Source of the DNA: Nocardia africana NBRC 100379
Lineage (GTDB): Bacteria > Actinomycetota > Actinomycetes > Mycobacteriales > Mycobacteriaceae
Assembly (NCBI RefSeq): GCF_001612635.1
Contig: NZ_BDAV01000024.1
Location: forward strand, 1-64,000
Reading direction: 5' to 3'
DNA: 64,000 nt
Shown here: positions 33,357 to 44,342 of the stretch, piece after piece
Layout of the letters: the number at the start of each line of letters is the position of its first letter
How positions within the stretch are numbered: the first letter of the stretch is position 1
Translations under genes and position numbers: made by a program
Notes under the pieces: generated by a model
Databases searched by the model: none
What the model was told of the DNA's origin: nothing
What the model saw: only the letters and a program-made list of their open reading frames with translations

Positions 33357-35183
33357 TCAGAAGGCGCCCTCCTCCAGCGCCATGATGTCGGTGTCGAGGT
33401 TCTCCACGACGGCCCGCACACCACTCAGCAGCGGCAGCTGGTTCTTGGCGAACCACGATGCGACACCGACCTTTCCGGTGTAGAACAGCCGATCCTTCTC
33501 CGAGGGCTGTCCGGCCAGCGCGGCCTGCGCGACCTGCGCCTGCGCCAGGAGCCGCCAGCCGATGACGAGATCACCCACGGCATGCAGGAAACGCACCGAA
33601 CCGAGTCCGACCTTGTAGATCTCCTCCGGCGTCTGCGCCGCGGCCACCAGATAGCCGGTGAGCGCGGTCGCCATCGCCTGCACATCCGCGAGGGCGGCGC
33701 CCAGCAGGGTCTTCTCCGCCTTCAAGGTGTCGGGCTCGCTCTCGACGAACTGCTGCACCAGTCCGGCCACGTGTGCCAGGGCCACGCCCTTGTCGCGAAC
33801 GATCTTGCGGAAGAAGAAGTCCTGCGCCTGGATCGCGGTCGTGCCCTCGTACAGCGAGTCGATCTTCACGTCGCGGATGTACTGCTCGATCGGGTAGTCC
33901 TGCAGGTATCCCGATCCACCGAAGGTCTGCAGCGACTCGGTGAGGGTTTCGTACGCGCGTTCCGAGCCCACACCCTTGACGATCGGCAGCAGCAGGTCGT
34001 TGACCCGCGCCGCGGTATCGGGGTCGGCGCCGAAGTTCGCCTGTGCCACATCGTCGTTCTGATAGGCCGCGCAGTACAGGTACAGCGCCCGCAGACCCTC
34101 CGCATAGGACTTCTGCAGCGCCAGGCTGCGCCGGACGTCCGGGTGGTGGGTGATGGTGACGCGCGGGGCGGTCTTGTCGGCCATCTGGGTCAGGTCGGCG
34201 CCCTGGACACGGGACTTCGCGTACTCCAGCGCGTTCAGGTAGCCGGTGGACAGCGTTCCCGCCGACAGCACGCCGACCATCATGCGCGCGTTCTCGATGA
34301 CCTTGAACATCTGGGCGATGCCGTTGTGCACGTCGCCGACCAGATAACCGATCGCGGGCTTGTCGCCACCGTAGGTCAGCTCACAGGTGGGCGAGGACTT
34401 GATGCCCATCTTGTGTTCGAGATTGGTCACCAGCACGCCGTTGCGCTCGCCCAATTCCATTGTCTGCGAATCGAACAGATACTTCGGCACCACGAACAGC
34501 GACAGGCCCTTGGTCCCCGGGCCGGCGCCCTCGGGCCGCGCCAGGGTGAGGTGGAAGATGTTGTCGGCGGTATCGCCGACGTCGCCGCCGGAGATGAAGC
34601 GCTTCACGCCTTCGATGTGCCAGGTGCCGTCGGGCTGCTGGACGGCCTTGGTGCGGCCCATGCCGACATCCGATCCGGCATCCGGTTCGGTGAGGACCAT
34701 CGTTCCGCCCCAGCGGTTTTCCCAGGCGTGCTCGGCCCACCGCCGCTGTTCCTCGGTGCCCTCGCGGTACAGCACCTGGTGCATGAGCGGGCCCATATTG
34801 AAGAAGCTGGCCGAATTGTTCGCCGCGACGATCATTTCCTGGATGGCCCAGATCAGCGGCGACGGGGCTTCGACACCGCCCATGTCCTCGGGCATACCCA
34901 GCCCGGACCAGCCGGCCTCGTTGACCGCCGCGACCGTCTTGCGCAGGGGGTCCGGCACGGTGACCTCGTGCCTGGCGGCGTCGAACGAGATCGGATTGCG
35001 GTCGGCGTCGACGAACGATTCGGCTACCGGTCCCTCCGCCAACCGCTGCACCTCGGTGAGCATTCCGCGCGCGGTTTCGGTATCCAGATCGCCGTACGCG
35101 CCGGCTTCCAGCAACGCACCGATCCCCAGCACCTCGAACAAGTTGAACTCGATATCCCGAAGGTTCGCCTTGTAGTGCGACAC
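33357..35183 (-). CDS. fadE5: Acyl-CoA dehydrogenase, FadE5-like
   Basis: The 608-residue flavoenzyme is longer than standard 380-residue acyl-CoA dehydrogenases because of N- and C-terminal extension domains. It opens [20 protein letters not shown], almost as in mycobacterial FadE5. Conserved segments are [13 protein letters not shown] (FAD), [10 protein letters not shown], and [21 protein letters not shown], which includes the catalytic-region Glu. FadE5-type enzymes oxidise acyl-CoAs of broad chain length. Translation starts at GTG, eight bases after GAGGAGG. The gene is monocistronic with a strong terminator, and divergent from a TetR gene. Confidence 0.93.
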   Translation of the reverse strand: MSHYKANLRDIEFNLFEVLGIGALLEAGAYGDLDTETARGMLTEVQRLAEGPVAESFVDADRNPISFDAARHEVTVPDPLRKTVAAVNEAGWSGLGMPEDMGGVEAPSPLIWAIQEMIVAANNSASFFNMGPLMHQVLYREGTEEQRRWAEHAWENRWGGTMVLTEPDAGSDVGMGRTKAVQQPDGTWHIEGVKRFISGGDVGDTADNIFHLTLARPEGAGPGTKGLSLFVVPKYLFDSQTMELGERNGVLVTNLEHKMGIKSSPTCELTYGGDKPAIGYLVGDVHNGIAQMFKVIENARMMVGVLSAGTLSTGYLNALEYAKSRVQGADLTQMADKTAPRVTITHHPDVRRSLALQKSYAEGLRALYLYCAAYQNDDVAQANFGADPDTAARVNDLLLPIVKGVGSERAYETLTESLQTFGGSGYLQDYPIEQYIRDVKIDSLYEGTTAIQAQDFFFRKIVRDKGVALAHVAGLVQQFVESEPDTLKAEKTLLGAALADVQAMATALTGYLVAAAQTPEEIYKVGLGSVRFLHAVGDLVIGWRLLAQAQVAQAALAGQPSEKDRLFYTGKVGVASWFAKNQLPLLSGVRAVVENLDTDIMALEEGAF

Positions 35184-35311
35184 GCTCAGGGCCTCCTCGC
35201 CATCGTGGGATGTTCTCCGTCGGAGGTTGCCGTACCCGGGTTCACTTACGCAACCGTAACCGGCCGAGACTAGAGAATTCGGGGTAACTTATGCGGACGG
35301 AACAGTCCATC

Positions 35312-35335
35312 CGCGATTCACTTTCCTCAATCGCG
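35312..35335. promoter_or_regulatory. Inverted repeat between the fadE5-like and TetR genes
   Basis: CGCGATT (35312-35318), ten bases, AATCGCG (35329-35335). It lies in the 289-base divergent intergenic region, about 140 bases from each start codon. It is a candidate operator for the TetR protein encoded at 35473. Confidence 0.35.
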
Positions 35336-35472
35336 CGCCACCTCGCGGCAATTTGCTCGGAATGTGCTCGCATTCGATATCCGCGCTCGGCCGAGCCCCG
35401 CCCGTCCGCCCGCCCTCCGCCGGCGCGACGCGACCGCCATAACCGGCCTCTACCACTGCTATCTTGTTCGCC

Positions 35473-36099
35473 ATGGCTTCGGAATCCGCGGTGCGACCGC
35501 GTCAACGGGCCCAGCATCTCGGCCCCGAACGCCGACGCCCGCAGGTTCTGGATGCGGCGCTGCGCATCGCGGCGGACGAGGGGATCGCGGCCGTCACCAT
35601 CGCCGCCGTGGCCGAACGCCTCACCGTGACCCGGCCGGTGGTCTACGCCTGCTTCGCCGACCGCGTCGAACTCATCAACGCCCTCATCCAGCGTGAGGAG
35701 GGGCTGCTGCTGGCCGGCATCATGGACGCCCTGCCACCGCGCCGGGTCGAGGCCGACGAAGAGGTCTTCGTCGAAGGCTTCCGCGCCCTGCTGGAGACGG
35801 TCTCCAAACGCCCCGACACCTGGAAACTGCTGCACGGCAACCCCGATCCGGCGGTGGCGAGTTCGTTCGGACGCGGGCGCAGCTTCGCGGTCGAGCGCTG
35901 CACCCGCCGGCTGCGGCCCACCCTGGAGGCCTGGGGAACGGTCGACGCGGAACGCAAACTGCCCGCACTGGTCGAGTTGTGGGTCTCGGCCGGTGAGGGC
36001 GCGGTCCGCACGCTGGTGACCGAGGGCGACAAGTGGACCCCGCAGGATCTGGGCGCCTTCGTCGGCGCCGCGGTCTACCGGGCGCTGCGCTCGGCCTGA
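35473..36099 (+). CDS. TetR/AcrR family transcriptional regulator
   Basis: The 208-residue regulator has an N-terminal HTH domain (about 20-65): QVLDAALRIAADEGIAAVTI, then AERLTVTRPVVYACFADRVE. The ligand-binding C-terminal half follows. The start is the ATG giving MASESAVRPRQ; TTG three codons earlier is possible. It is divergent from the fadE5-like gene and 124 bases upstream of hmgA, so its targets may be either of these. The ligand is unknown. Confidence 0.88.
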   Translation: MASESAVRPRQRAQHLGPERRRPQVLDAALRIAADEGIAAVTIAAVAERLTVTRPVVYACFADRVELINALIQREEGLLLAGIMDALPPRRVEADEEVFVEGFRALLETVSKRPDTWKLLHGNPDPAVASSFGRGRSFAVERCTRRLRPTLEAWGTVDAERKLPALVELWVSAGEGAVRTLVTEGDKWTPQDLGAFVGAAVYRALRSA

Positions 36100-36223
36100 G
36101 CGCTGTCGCGAAACCGCCCCTCGACTGGTATTTCTGCCGATCAAAGTTCGCACTCTCCGGCAATTGTGCTAGCTAAAATGGAAATCGGCGTCCATTCGAC
36201 CAGCGACCCGGCGGGAGAGCGGT

Positions 36224-37432
36224 ATGGCGTTCTATCGGCAACTGGGTTCCCTACCGCCGAAGCGGCACACCCAGCATCGTGACGAACGGGGGCGGCTGCT
36301 CTACGAGGAGCTGATGGGCGAGGAAGGCTTCTCCGGCGATTCGTCGCTGCTGTATCACCGTGGCCTGCCACCGGCGATCATCGATTCCTCGGCCTGGCGG
36401 CCGCCGAATTCCCGGACCGTGCCGAACCATCCGCTGCGGCACCGGCACCTGCGGTTGCACGAACTGTTCCCCGAGTCCGTGCTCGCGCAGACCGACGTCG
36501 TGACCGGCCGCCGCCTGATCCTCGGCAACGACGACGTGCGCATCTCCTATGTGGCGGCGCTGCGCGAATCCCCGTTGTACCGCAACGCGATCGGTGACGA
36601 GCTCGTCTACGTCGAGTCCGGATCGGGCGTGGTGGATACCGTCTTCGGGCGGCTGCCGGTGCGCACCGGCGATCATGTGCTGCTGCCGCGCGCGACCACG
36701 CATCGCTGGCGGCCGGACGGCCCGGAACCGCTGCGCGGCTATATCGTCGAGGCGACCGGGCATATCACCGCACCCAAGCGGTATCTGTCGGCATTCGGCC
36801 AGTTCCTGGAGAATTCGCCGTATTGCGAGCGGGATCTGCACGGTCCGGCCGAGCCGCTGCAGGAGTCCGGCACCGAGGTCGAGGTCCTGGTGAAACATCG
36901 GCCCGGCGCCGAAATACTCGGCACCCGAATGGTTTACGCCGATCATCCGTTCGACGTGGTGGGCTGGGACGGCTGCCTGTACCCGTATCGGTTCAATATC
37001 GGCGATTTCGAGCCGATCACCGGCCGCATTCATCAGCCGCCCCCGGTGCATCAGGCCTTCGCGGGTACGAACTTCGTGATCTGCGACTTCGTACCGCGCA
37101 AGGTCGACTATCACCCGCTGTCGATTCCGGTGCCCTACTACCACTCCAACGTCGACTCCGACGAGATCCTGTTCTATTGCGGCGGAAACTACGAGGCTCG
37201 GCGCGGTTCCGGCATCGGGCCGGGGTCGGTCTCGGTGCATCCGGGCGGATATGCGCACGGCCCGCAGCCGGGCGCCTACGAACGCAGTATCGGCGTGGAG
37301 TATTTCGACGAACTGGCGGTGATGGTCGACACCTTCCGCCCGCTGGGCCTCGGTGAGGGCGCGCTGGCCTGCGAGGATCCGGACTATGCGTGGACCTGGT
37401 CGGGGCGCGGGCCGAGTTCGGGGCGGGCGTGA
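36224..37432 (+). CDS. hmgA: Homogentisate 1,2-dioxygenase
   Basis: The 402-residue non-haem iron dioxygenase opens homogentisate to maleylacetoacetate in tyrosine and phenylalanine breakdown. It has the cupin-like segments of the family: VYVESGSGVVDTVFGRLPVR, DHVLLPRATTHRW, and the iron-binding C-terminal region PVPYYHSNVDSDEILFYCGG followed by HPGGYAHGPQPG. The start has GGGAGAG before ATG. A -10-like TAAAAT (36174-36179) lies 45 bases upstream. It overlaps fahA by four bases. Confidence 0.93.
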   Translation: MAFYRQLGSLPPKRHTQHRDERGRLLYEELMGEEGFSGDSSLLYHRGLPPAIIDSSAWRPPNSRTVPNHPLRHRHLRLHELFPESVLAQTDVVTGRRLILGNDDVRISYVAALRESPLYRNAIGDELVYVESGSGVVDTVFGRLPVRTGDHVLLPRATTHRWRPDGPEPLRGYIVEATGHITAPKRYLSAFGQFLENSPYCERDLHGPAEPLQESGTEVEVLVKHRPGAEILGTRMVYADHPFDVVGWDGCLYPYRFNIGDFEPITGRIHQPPPVHQAFAGTNFVICDFVPRKVDYHPLSIPVPYYHSNVDSDEILFYCGGNYEARRGSGIGPGSVSVHPGGYAHGPQPGAYERSIGVEYFDELAVMVDTFRPLGLGEGALACEDPDYAWTWSGRGPSSGRA

Positions 37433-38610
37433 CCGCGACGGTGCGGCTGAACGTCGCCGACGACGACCCGTTCGGGCCGGACAACCTGCCCTACGGGGTG
37501 TTCGCACCGCCCGGCGGTCCGTTCCGCGCCGGCGTCCGGTTCGGCGCGCAGGTGCTGGATATCGCCGCGCTGCTGGATGATTCGATCTTCGCGCGTCCGA
37601 CTCTGAACGGCTTCCTCGCGCAGGGCCCGGCCCGCTGGCACAGCGTGCGCGAACGATTACGGGACGCCGTGCGCGCTCCGCTGCCCGCGGCCGCGATCCA
37701 TCCACTGGAGTCGGTGCGGCTGTCCCTGCCGATATCCGTCGGCGACTACGTGGACTTCTACGCCAGTATCGACCACGCCACCCGGCTGGGCGGCTTCCTG
37801 CGGCCGAACGGCGAACCGCTGCTTCCGAATTGGCGTCATCTGCCGGTCGGCTATCACGGGCGGGCGGGCAGCGTGGTGGTCTCGGGCACGCCGGTGCGAC
37901 GCCCGTGCGGGCAGCGCCGGACCGCCTCGGGCGCACCGGAATTCGCGCCCTCCACGCGGCTGGACATCGAGGCGGAACTCGGCTTCGTCGTCGGCGTCGG
38001 TTCCGAGATCGGCACCTCGATCGCGGTGGACGACTTCGCCGGCCACGTCTTCGGCGTGGCGCTGGTCAACGACTGGTCGGCCCGCGACATCCAGGCGTGG
38101 GAGGGACAGCCGCTCGGCCCGTTTCTCGGCAAATCGTTCGCCACCTCGCTGGCGGCGTGGATCACTCCGCTCGCCGCGCTGGAATCCGCCCGGATCGCGG
38201 TGCCGGAACAAAGACCCGAACCGCTTTCCTATCTACGAGGACACCAGGATTGGGGCTTCGACATCGACGTGCGGGTGTACTGGAACGGCGTCCCGGTCAG
38301 CGCGCCACCCTATCGCGCGATGTACTGGTCGGCGGCGCAGATGCTGGCCCATCTGACCGTCAACGGCGCCGGCACCCGGCCCGGCGATCTGTTCGCCTCC
38401 GGCACGATCTCGGGACCCCGGCAGGACCAGAGCGGATCGTTCATCGAACTCTCCGGCAACGGCGCCCACCCGGTCGACGTCGGCGGCTGCGAGCGGACCT
38501 TCCTTGCCGACGGGGATACGGTCCTGCTCACCGCGACGGCCCCTGGCCCCGGCGGGGCGCGTATCGCGTTAGGCGAGGTCGGCGGCCGCATTTTTCCCGC
38601 GAACCAGTGA
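37429..38610 (+). CDS. fahA: Fumarylacetoacetase
   Basis: The 393-residue hydrolase splits fumarylacetoacetate into fumarate and acetoacetate, the last step of the homogentisate route. Family features: SVGDYVDFYASIDHATRLGG (metal and substrate region), LPVGYHGRAGSVVVSGTP, VFGVALVNDWSARDIQAWE and GKSFATSLAAWITPL. I chose the GTG overlapping the hmgA stop (GTGA); GTG codons up to 13 codons earlier are possible. A maleylacetoacetate isomerase gene is not in the window, so isomerisation must be done elsewhere or by a thiol such as mycothiol. Confidence 0.92.
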   Translation: MTATVRLNVADDDPFGPDNLPYGVFAPPGGPFRAGVRFGAQVLDIAALLDDSIFARPTLNGFLAQGPARWHSVRERLRDAVRAPLPAAAIHPLESVRLSLPISVGDYVDFYASIDHATRLGGFLRPNGEPLLPNWRHLPVGYHGRAGSVVVSGTPVRRPCGQRRTASGAPEFAPSTRLDIEAELGFVVGVGSEIGTSIAVDDFAGHVFGVALVNDWSARDIQAWEGQPLGPFLGKSFATSLAAWITPLAALESARIAVPEQRPEPLSYLRGHQDWGFDIDVRVYWNGVPVSAPPYRAMYWSAAQMLAHLTVNGAGTRPGDLFASGTISGPRQDQSGSFIELSGNGAHPVDVGGCERTFLADGDTVLLTATAPGPGGARIALGEVGGRIFPANQ

Positions 38611-38612
38611 TC

Positions 38613-38628
38613 GTAGAATGTGATCTAC
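38613..38628. promoter_or_regulatory. Palindrome between fahA and the FadD15-like gene
   Basis: GTAGA (38613-38617), ATGTGA, TCTAC (38624-38628): a perfect inverted repeat two bases after the fahA stop and 67 bases before the ligase ATG. The region is AT-rich for this genome, so it probably contains the ligase promoter, with this as a possible operator. Confidence 0.38.
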
Positions 38629-38695
38629 AACACAAGACGTGCGATCTCATCCAGCCAGGTCAAGCCAACGGCAGCGCGGCCCACCAGGAGCAGTT

Positions 38696-40489
38696 ATGCA
38701 CGAATTCAGCCTGCCGGCTCTCTACGACGTGCCGGCCGAGGCCTCTCTCGGAGACCTCGTGTACCGCAATGCCGAACTCCATCCCGACCTCGGGGTGATC
38801 GGCCTGAAACGCGACGGCCGGTGGCACGACATGACCGCCGCGCAATTCCTCGCCGAGGTGCGAGCGACCGCCCGAGGACTGATCGCCGAAGGTGTCGGCC
38901 TCGGCGATCGCGTAGCGATCATGTCCAGCACCCGCTACGAGTGGACACTGTTCGATTTCGCGGTCTGGTGCGCGGGCGCGGTCAGCGTTCCGATCTATCC
39001 GACATCCTCCGCGGAACAGGTGCAGTGGATCCTCTCCGATTCAGGCGCCGTCGCTGTGGTCACCGAAACGAACGCGCATACGGCGGTCGTGAACAAGGTC
39101 CACGAACAGGTGCCCGATCTCGCCCACATCTGGGAGATCGAGGCGGGCGCGGTCGACGTTCTCACTCGAGCCGGGACCGAGATCGACGACGCCGAACCGG
39201 ACCGGCGCCGGTCCGCTGTCGGCCCGGATTCACTCGCCACCATCGTCTACACCTCCGGCACCACGGGCCGGCCGAAGGGCTGCGGGCTGACCCATGGCAA
39301 TCTGCTCGCCGAACTGGGCAACACGACCGCTCGGCTGCCGCAGCTGTTCCGCACCGGCGAGTCGTCGATCCTGTTGTTCCTGCCGCTGGCTCACGTGCTC
39401 GGCCGGATCGCGGAGATCGCCGCCACACTCGTTCCCATCAAGATCGGCTACGTGGCCGATGTCAAGGACGTCACCGCCGAACTGGGCACTTTCCGGCCGA
39501 CGCTGATCCTCGGCGTGCCCAGAGTCTTCGAAAAGGTCTACAACGGTGCTCGCAGCCAGGCCCAATTGACCCACCGCGGCAGGATTTTCGAAGTCGCCGC
39601 CGCGACGGCGATCTCCTACAGCCGCGCCCTCGACCGGGGCCACGTCCCGTGGCATCTGCGCGTGCGACACGCGCTGTTCGACCGCCTGCTCTACAGCAAG
39701 TTGCGTGCCGCCCTCGGGGGCCGGGCCACGCACGCCCTGTCCGGCGGGGCTCCGCTCGGCGCACGGCTGGGGCACTTCTTCCGCGGAGTCGGCTTCACGG
39801 TGCTGGAGGGCTACGGCCTGACCGAAACCTCCGGAGCCATCACCTTCAACCCGGACGACCAGCCCAAGATCGGAACCGTCGGCCAGCCGGCGCCGGGCTG
39901 CGCGGTGCGCATCGACGACGACGGAGAGATCCTGCTCCGCGGACCCAGCGTGTTCACCGGTTACTGGCACAATCCCGCCGCCACCGAGGCCACCTTCCGC
40001 GACGGCTGGTTCGCCACCGGCGATGTCGGCTCGCTCGATGCGGAGGGCTACCTCACGATCACCGGCCGTAAGAAGGAGCTCATCGTGACCGCGGGGGGCA
40101 AGAACGTCGCGCCCGCGGTGCTCGAGGATCGCATCCGATCCCACGCCATCATCGGCGAGGCCATGGTCGTGGGCGACGGCAAGCCGTTCGTCAGTTGTCT
40201 GGTGACCATCGACACCGAGCACCTCCCGACCTGGAAGCAGTTGCACGGCAAGCCCGCCGAAGCCACACTCGCCGATCTCTACTCCGACCCCGACCTGCTG
40301 AGCTCTGTCCAGGAGGCGATCGACGAAGGAAACCGGGCCGTCTCGCAGGCCGAATCGGTCCGCAAGTTCCGGCTCCTGCGGATCGAATTCAGCGAGGCCA
40401 ACGGCTACATCACGCCGTCGCTGAAGCTCAAACGCAACCTGGTCCTCCGCGATTTCGCCGACGAGATCGAAGAGCTGTACAAGTCCTAG
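38696..40489 (+). CDS. Long-chain fatty-acid-CoA ligase, FadD15-like
   Basis: The 597-residue AMP-forming synthetase activates fatty acids to acyl-CoA. Motifs: TIVYTSGTTGRPKGCGLTHG (P-loop), GYGLTETSGA (A5), TGDVGSLDAEGYLTITGRKK (A7-A8) and VTAGGKNVAPAVLED with the adenylating lysine region. Overall it resembles mycobacterial FadD15 along its length. The start ATG lies behind CAGGAG; an earlier in-frame start has none. It probably supplies acyl-CoA to the beta-oxidation enzymes in this region. It ends about 60 bases before the TPP riboswitch of thiC. Confidence 0.92.
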   Translation: MHEFSLPALYDVPAEASLGDLVYRNAELHPDLGVIGLKRDGRWHDMTAAQFLAEVRATARGLIAEGVGLGDRVAIMSSTRYEWTLFDFAVWCAGAVSVPIYPTSSAEQVQWILSDSGAVAVVTETNAHTAVVNKVHEQVPDLAHIWEIEAGAVDVLTRAGTEIDDAEPDRRRSAVGPDSLATIVYTSGTTGRPKGCGLTHGNLLAELGNTTARLPQLFRTGESSILLFLPLAHVLGRIAEIAATLVPIKIGYVADVKDVTAELGTFRPTLILGVPRVFEKVYNGARSQAQLTHRGRIFEVAAATAISYSRALDRGHVPWHLRVRHALFDRLLYSKLRAALGGRATHALSGGAPLGARLGHFFRGVGFTVLEGYGLTETSGAITFNPDDQPKIGTVGQPAPGCAVRIDDDGEILLRGPSVFTGYWHNPAATEATFRDGWFATGDVGSLDAEGYLTITGRKKELIVTAGGKNVAPAVLEDRIRSHAIIGEAMVVGDGKPFVSCLVTIDTEHLPTWKQLHGKPAEATLADLYSDPDLLSSVQEAIDEGNRAVSQAESVRKFRLLRIEFSEANGYITPSLKLKRNLVLRDFADEIEELYKS

Positions 40490-40549
40490 TACAAGACCCG
40501 GCCGAGTGACGCGCCCCACCGTCGCGCGGTACCCTCGGCCGGGTACCAC

Positions 40550-40661
40550 ATCGTGCCAACGGGGGCTCGCACCAGCGGGCTGAGAGGACGGCTAGCCCAT
40601 TCGGGCGGTTCAGGGCCGTCGACCGTACGAACCTGACCGGGTAATGCCGGCGTAGGGAGGA
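40550..40661 (+). promoter_or_regulatory. TPP riboswitch (THI element)
   Basis: The conserved core is clear: GGGGGCTCG at 40561, GGGCTGAGAGGACGG at about 40577-40591, a variable arm, then CGTACGAACCTGACCGGGTA at about 40624-40643 and GCCGGCGTAGGGAG. These are the pyrimidine- and pyrophosphate-sensing helices of the thiamine pyrophosphate aptamer. It lies directly before thiC. GGGAGG at its 3' end may be the thiC ribosome binding site, which suggests translational control: TPP binding would hide it (inference). Confidence 0.96.
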
Positions 40662-40665
40662 TTGA

Positions 40666-42303
<1,638 letters not shown>

Positions 42304-42348
42304 CAGCGAAAGCTGTTGTGCCGTAACGGTTAGGCCGTTGCGCTGCGC

Positions 42349-42387
42349 GCGCCGACGCCCGCCCGCCGCCAGGGCGCGCGTCGGCGC
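42349..42387. terminator. Hairpin between convergent thiC and TetR genes
   Basis: GCGCCGACGC (42349-42358) pairs perfectly with GCGTCGGCGC (42378-42387) around a 19-base loop. It lies 45 bases after the thiC stop and 44 bases from the TetR stop, so it could end both transcripts. No T run is present. Confidence 0.5.
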
Positions 42388-42430
42388 CGCAGATGTCCCG
42401 GGAGCCGGTCACAAGGCCGCAGCGCCGCCG

Positions 42431-43078
42431 CTACTTCCGGGGCTGCCAGCGCGCGGCGAAATCGTCGGGTTGCGGTGCGGGGCCCGGGAGTTCGCCGGGA
42501 GTGCGCAGACCGTCGAGCAGCAGGGCGAGCATGCGGTGGCGCAGTTGGGTCGTTCGAGCGGGATCGGGGAGGACGATCGCCGCGCAGGCCTCCAGCACCA
42601 GGGCGAGGTCGGCGATCGTCACGCCGTCGCGCACGCTGCCGGAAACCCGTGCCCGGCGAAGGATTTCCTCGTTCAGTTCCGCGGAGCGCCGCACCTGAGG
42701 CGCGAACGATTCGTCCGGTGTGAATGTGCCGGCCAGTCGCACGGTCAGTGAATGCACATCGGCGTCGACGACCCGGCGCAGGAATTCGGCCAGCACGTCC
42801 GCCTCCGCCGGCAACTCCAGCGCGGCCTCGCCCTCGGCGTTGTAGCGGCACAGCCCCTGGTAGCAGAGCGTGCGCAGCAGCGCTTCCTTGCTCGGATAGC
42901 GGCGATACAGCGCGCTGATCCCCACCCCGGCCCGTTCGGCGACGGCCGAGATCGGCGCGGTCGCATCGGCGAGGAAGACCGCTCGGGCGGCGTCGAGGAT
43001 GATCCCGTCGTTGCGCGCGGCCTGCGCCTTGCGGCCGGGAAGCGCCTGGTGAGCTGGGGCGTCGGCTGATTTCGGCAT
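42431..43078 (-). CDS. TetR/AcrR regulator divergent from the epoxide hydrolase
   Basis: The 215-residue regulator has an HTH domain at about 25-70 (DAARAVFLADATAPISAVAE, then GVGISALYRRYPSKEALLR), and its C-terminal half resembles the SbtR-like ligand domain. The start is ATG 43078. The 86-base gap to the divergent epoxide hydrolase gene is packed with inverted repeats, so it very likely represses that gene and itself. The inducer is probably the substrate or product of the hydrolase (inference). Confidence 0.9.
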   Translation of the reverse strand: MPKSADAPAHQALPGRKAQAARNDGIILDAARAVFLADATAPISAVAERAGVGISALYRRYPSKEALLRTLCYQGLCRYNAEGEAALELPAEADVLAEFLRRVVDADVHSLTVRLAGTFTPDESFAPQVRRSAELNEEILRRARVSGSVRDGVTIADLALVLEACAAIVLPDPARTTQLRHRMLALLLDGLRTPGELPGPAPQPDDFAARWQPRK

Positions 43079-43097
43079 GGATTCAGCGTAGCACTTG

Positions 43098-43149
43098 AAA
43101 CGGAATGATCCGTTCTGATACGGTTCTAACAGAACGAAACATTCCGTTC
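43098..43149. promoter_or_regulatory. Operator region shared by TetR and epoxide hydrolase genes
   Basis: Nested symmetry is visible. AAACGGAATG (43098-43107) and CATTCCGTTC (43140-43149) are inverted copies with 9 of 10 bases matching. AACGGA-ATGA-TCCGTT (43099-43114) and GTTCT-AAC-AGAAC (43123-43135) are perfect palindromes. A promoter-like TTGAAA (43095-43100) and TACGGT (43119-43124), 18 bases apart, read toward the hydrolase, so a bound repressor would cover it. Confidence 0.7.
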
Positions 43150-43164
43150 CAGAGGGAGACGATC

Positions 43165-44298
43165 ATGACCATCCGCCCGTTCCGCATCGACATTCCGCAG
43201 GACCGCCTCGACGACCTCACCGATCGGCTGCGCCGGGCGCTGTGGCCGGACGAGCTGCCCGGCGTCGGCGACGCCTACGGTGTGCCGGGCGATCGGGTGC
43301 GCGCGCTGGCCGAGTACTGGCTGAACGAATTCGATTGGCGGGCAACGGAAGCGCGGTTGAATGCCTATCCGCAGTTCCGCATCGACATCGACGGCGAGGA
43401 TATTCACTTCCTGCACGTCCGCTCGTCGCGGCCGGACGCTCTGCCGGTGATCCTCACCCACGGCTGGCCCGGTTCGGTGCTGGAGTACGTGGACGTGATC
43501 GAGGCCCTCACCGAACCGGAATCGACCGACCATCCGGCCTTTCACGTGGTCGTGCCCTCCCTGCCGGGTTTCGGCTTCTCCGGCCCCACCCGCAGCACCG
43601 GCTGGGACACCCAGCGCACGGCCCGCGCCTGGGTGGAGTTGATGGACCGGCTCGGCTACCAGCGCTTCGGCGCGATCGGCAACGACGGCGGATCGATGAT
43701 CTCCCCGGAGATCGGCCGGCTGGCCGGTGATCGCGTCGTGGGGGTCCACGTGACCCAGTTGTTCTCCTTCCCCTCCGGCGATCCGGCGGAATTCGAGGGA
43801 CTGTCCGAGGAGGACCTGGGTGCGCTGGCCCACCTGCAGTGGTTCCAGGACAACAAGATGGCGTTCAACATCCTGTGCAGCCAGCAACCGCAGACACTGG
43901 CCTATGCGCTCAGCGACTCTCCGCTGGGGCTGTTGGGCTGGAACGCACAGCTTTTCGGCGAAAGCCTCGATCCGGAATTCGTGATCGGCAATATCGCGCT
44001 GTACTGGTTGACGGGCACCGCGGCCTCCTCGATCCGCTTCTACTACGAGAACGCCCACGCCACCGCGCATCCCGCCGAGCCGACCACCACCCCGACCGCG
44101 CTGGCCATGTTCGCCGGCGATTTCCGGTCGATCCGCCGATTCGCCGAGCGCGACCACAAGAACATCGTGAGCTGGAATTCCTACGATTCGGGCTCGGTGA
44201 TCGGCGGCCCCAACGACGCGGCCGGACATTACGCCGCGCACGAGGCGCCGGAGGTGCTGGTCGGCGATATCCGGCAGTTCTTCGCGCAGGTGCGGTGA
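43165..44298 (+). CDS. Epoxide hydrolase (EHN domain, alpha/beta hydrolase)
   Basis: The 377-residue enzyme has the N-terminal EHN segment of microsomal-type epoxide hydrolases (RPFRIDIPQDRLDDLTDRLR) followed by an alpha/beta hydrolase core. HGWPGS is the oxyanion region, GNDGGSMI the nucleophilic-elbow Asp (about residue 175), and GHYAAHEAPE carries the catalytic His. The start ATG follows GAGGGAG; an earlier frame start lies within the operator region and is unlikely. It probably opens epoxides of lipophilic compounds. Expression is likely controlled by the divergent TetR. Confidence 0.92.
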   Translation: MTIRPFRIDIPQDRLDDLTDRLRRALWPDELPGVGDAYGVPGDRVRALAEYWLNEFDWRATEARLNAYPQFRIDIDGEDIHFLHVRSSRPDALPVILTHGWPGSVLEYVDVIEALTEPESTDHPAFHVVVPSLPGFGFSGPTRSTGWDTQRTARAWVELMDRLGYQRFGAIGNDGGSMISPEIGRLAGDRVVGVHVTQLFSFPSGDPAEFEGLSEEDLGALAHLQWFQDNKMAFNILCSQQPQTLAYALSDSPLGLLGWNAQLFGESLDPEFVIGNIALYWLTGTAASSIRFYYENAHATAHPAEPTTTPTALAMFAGDFRSIRRFAERDHKNIVSWNSYDSGSVIGGPNDAAGHYAAHEAPEVLVGDIRQFFAQVR

Positions 44299-44342
44299 GC
44301 CCGCGCCACGACCCCGCGACCGCCGCGTCGTAGGGTCGTGGC

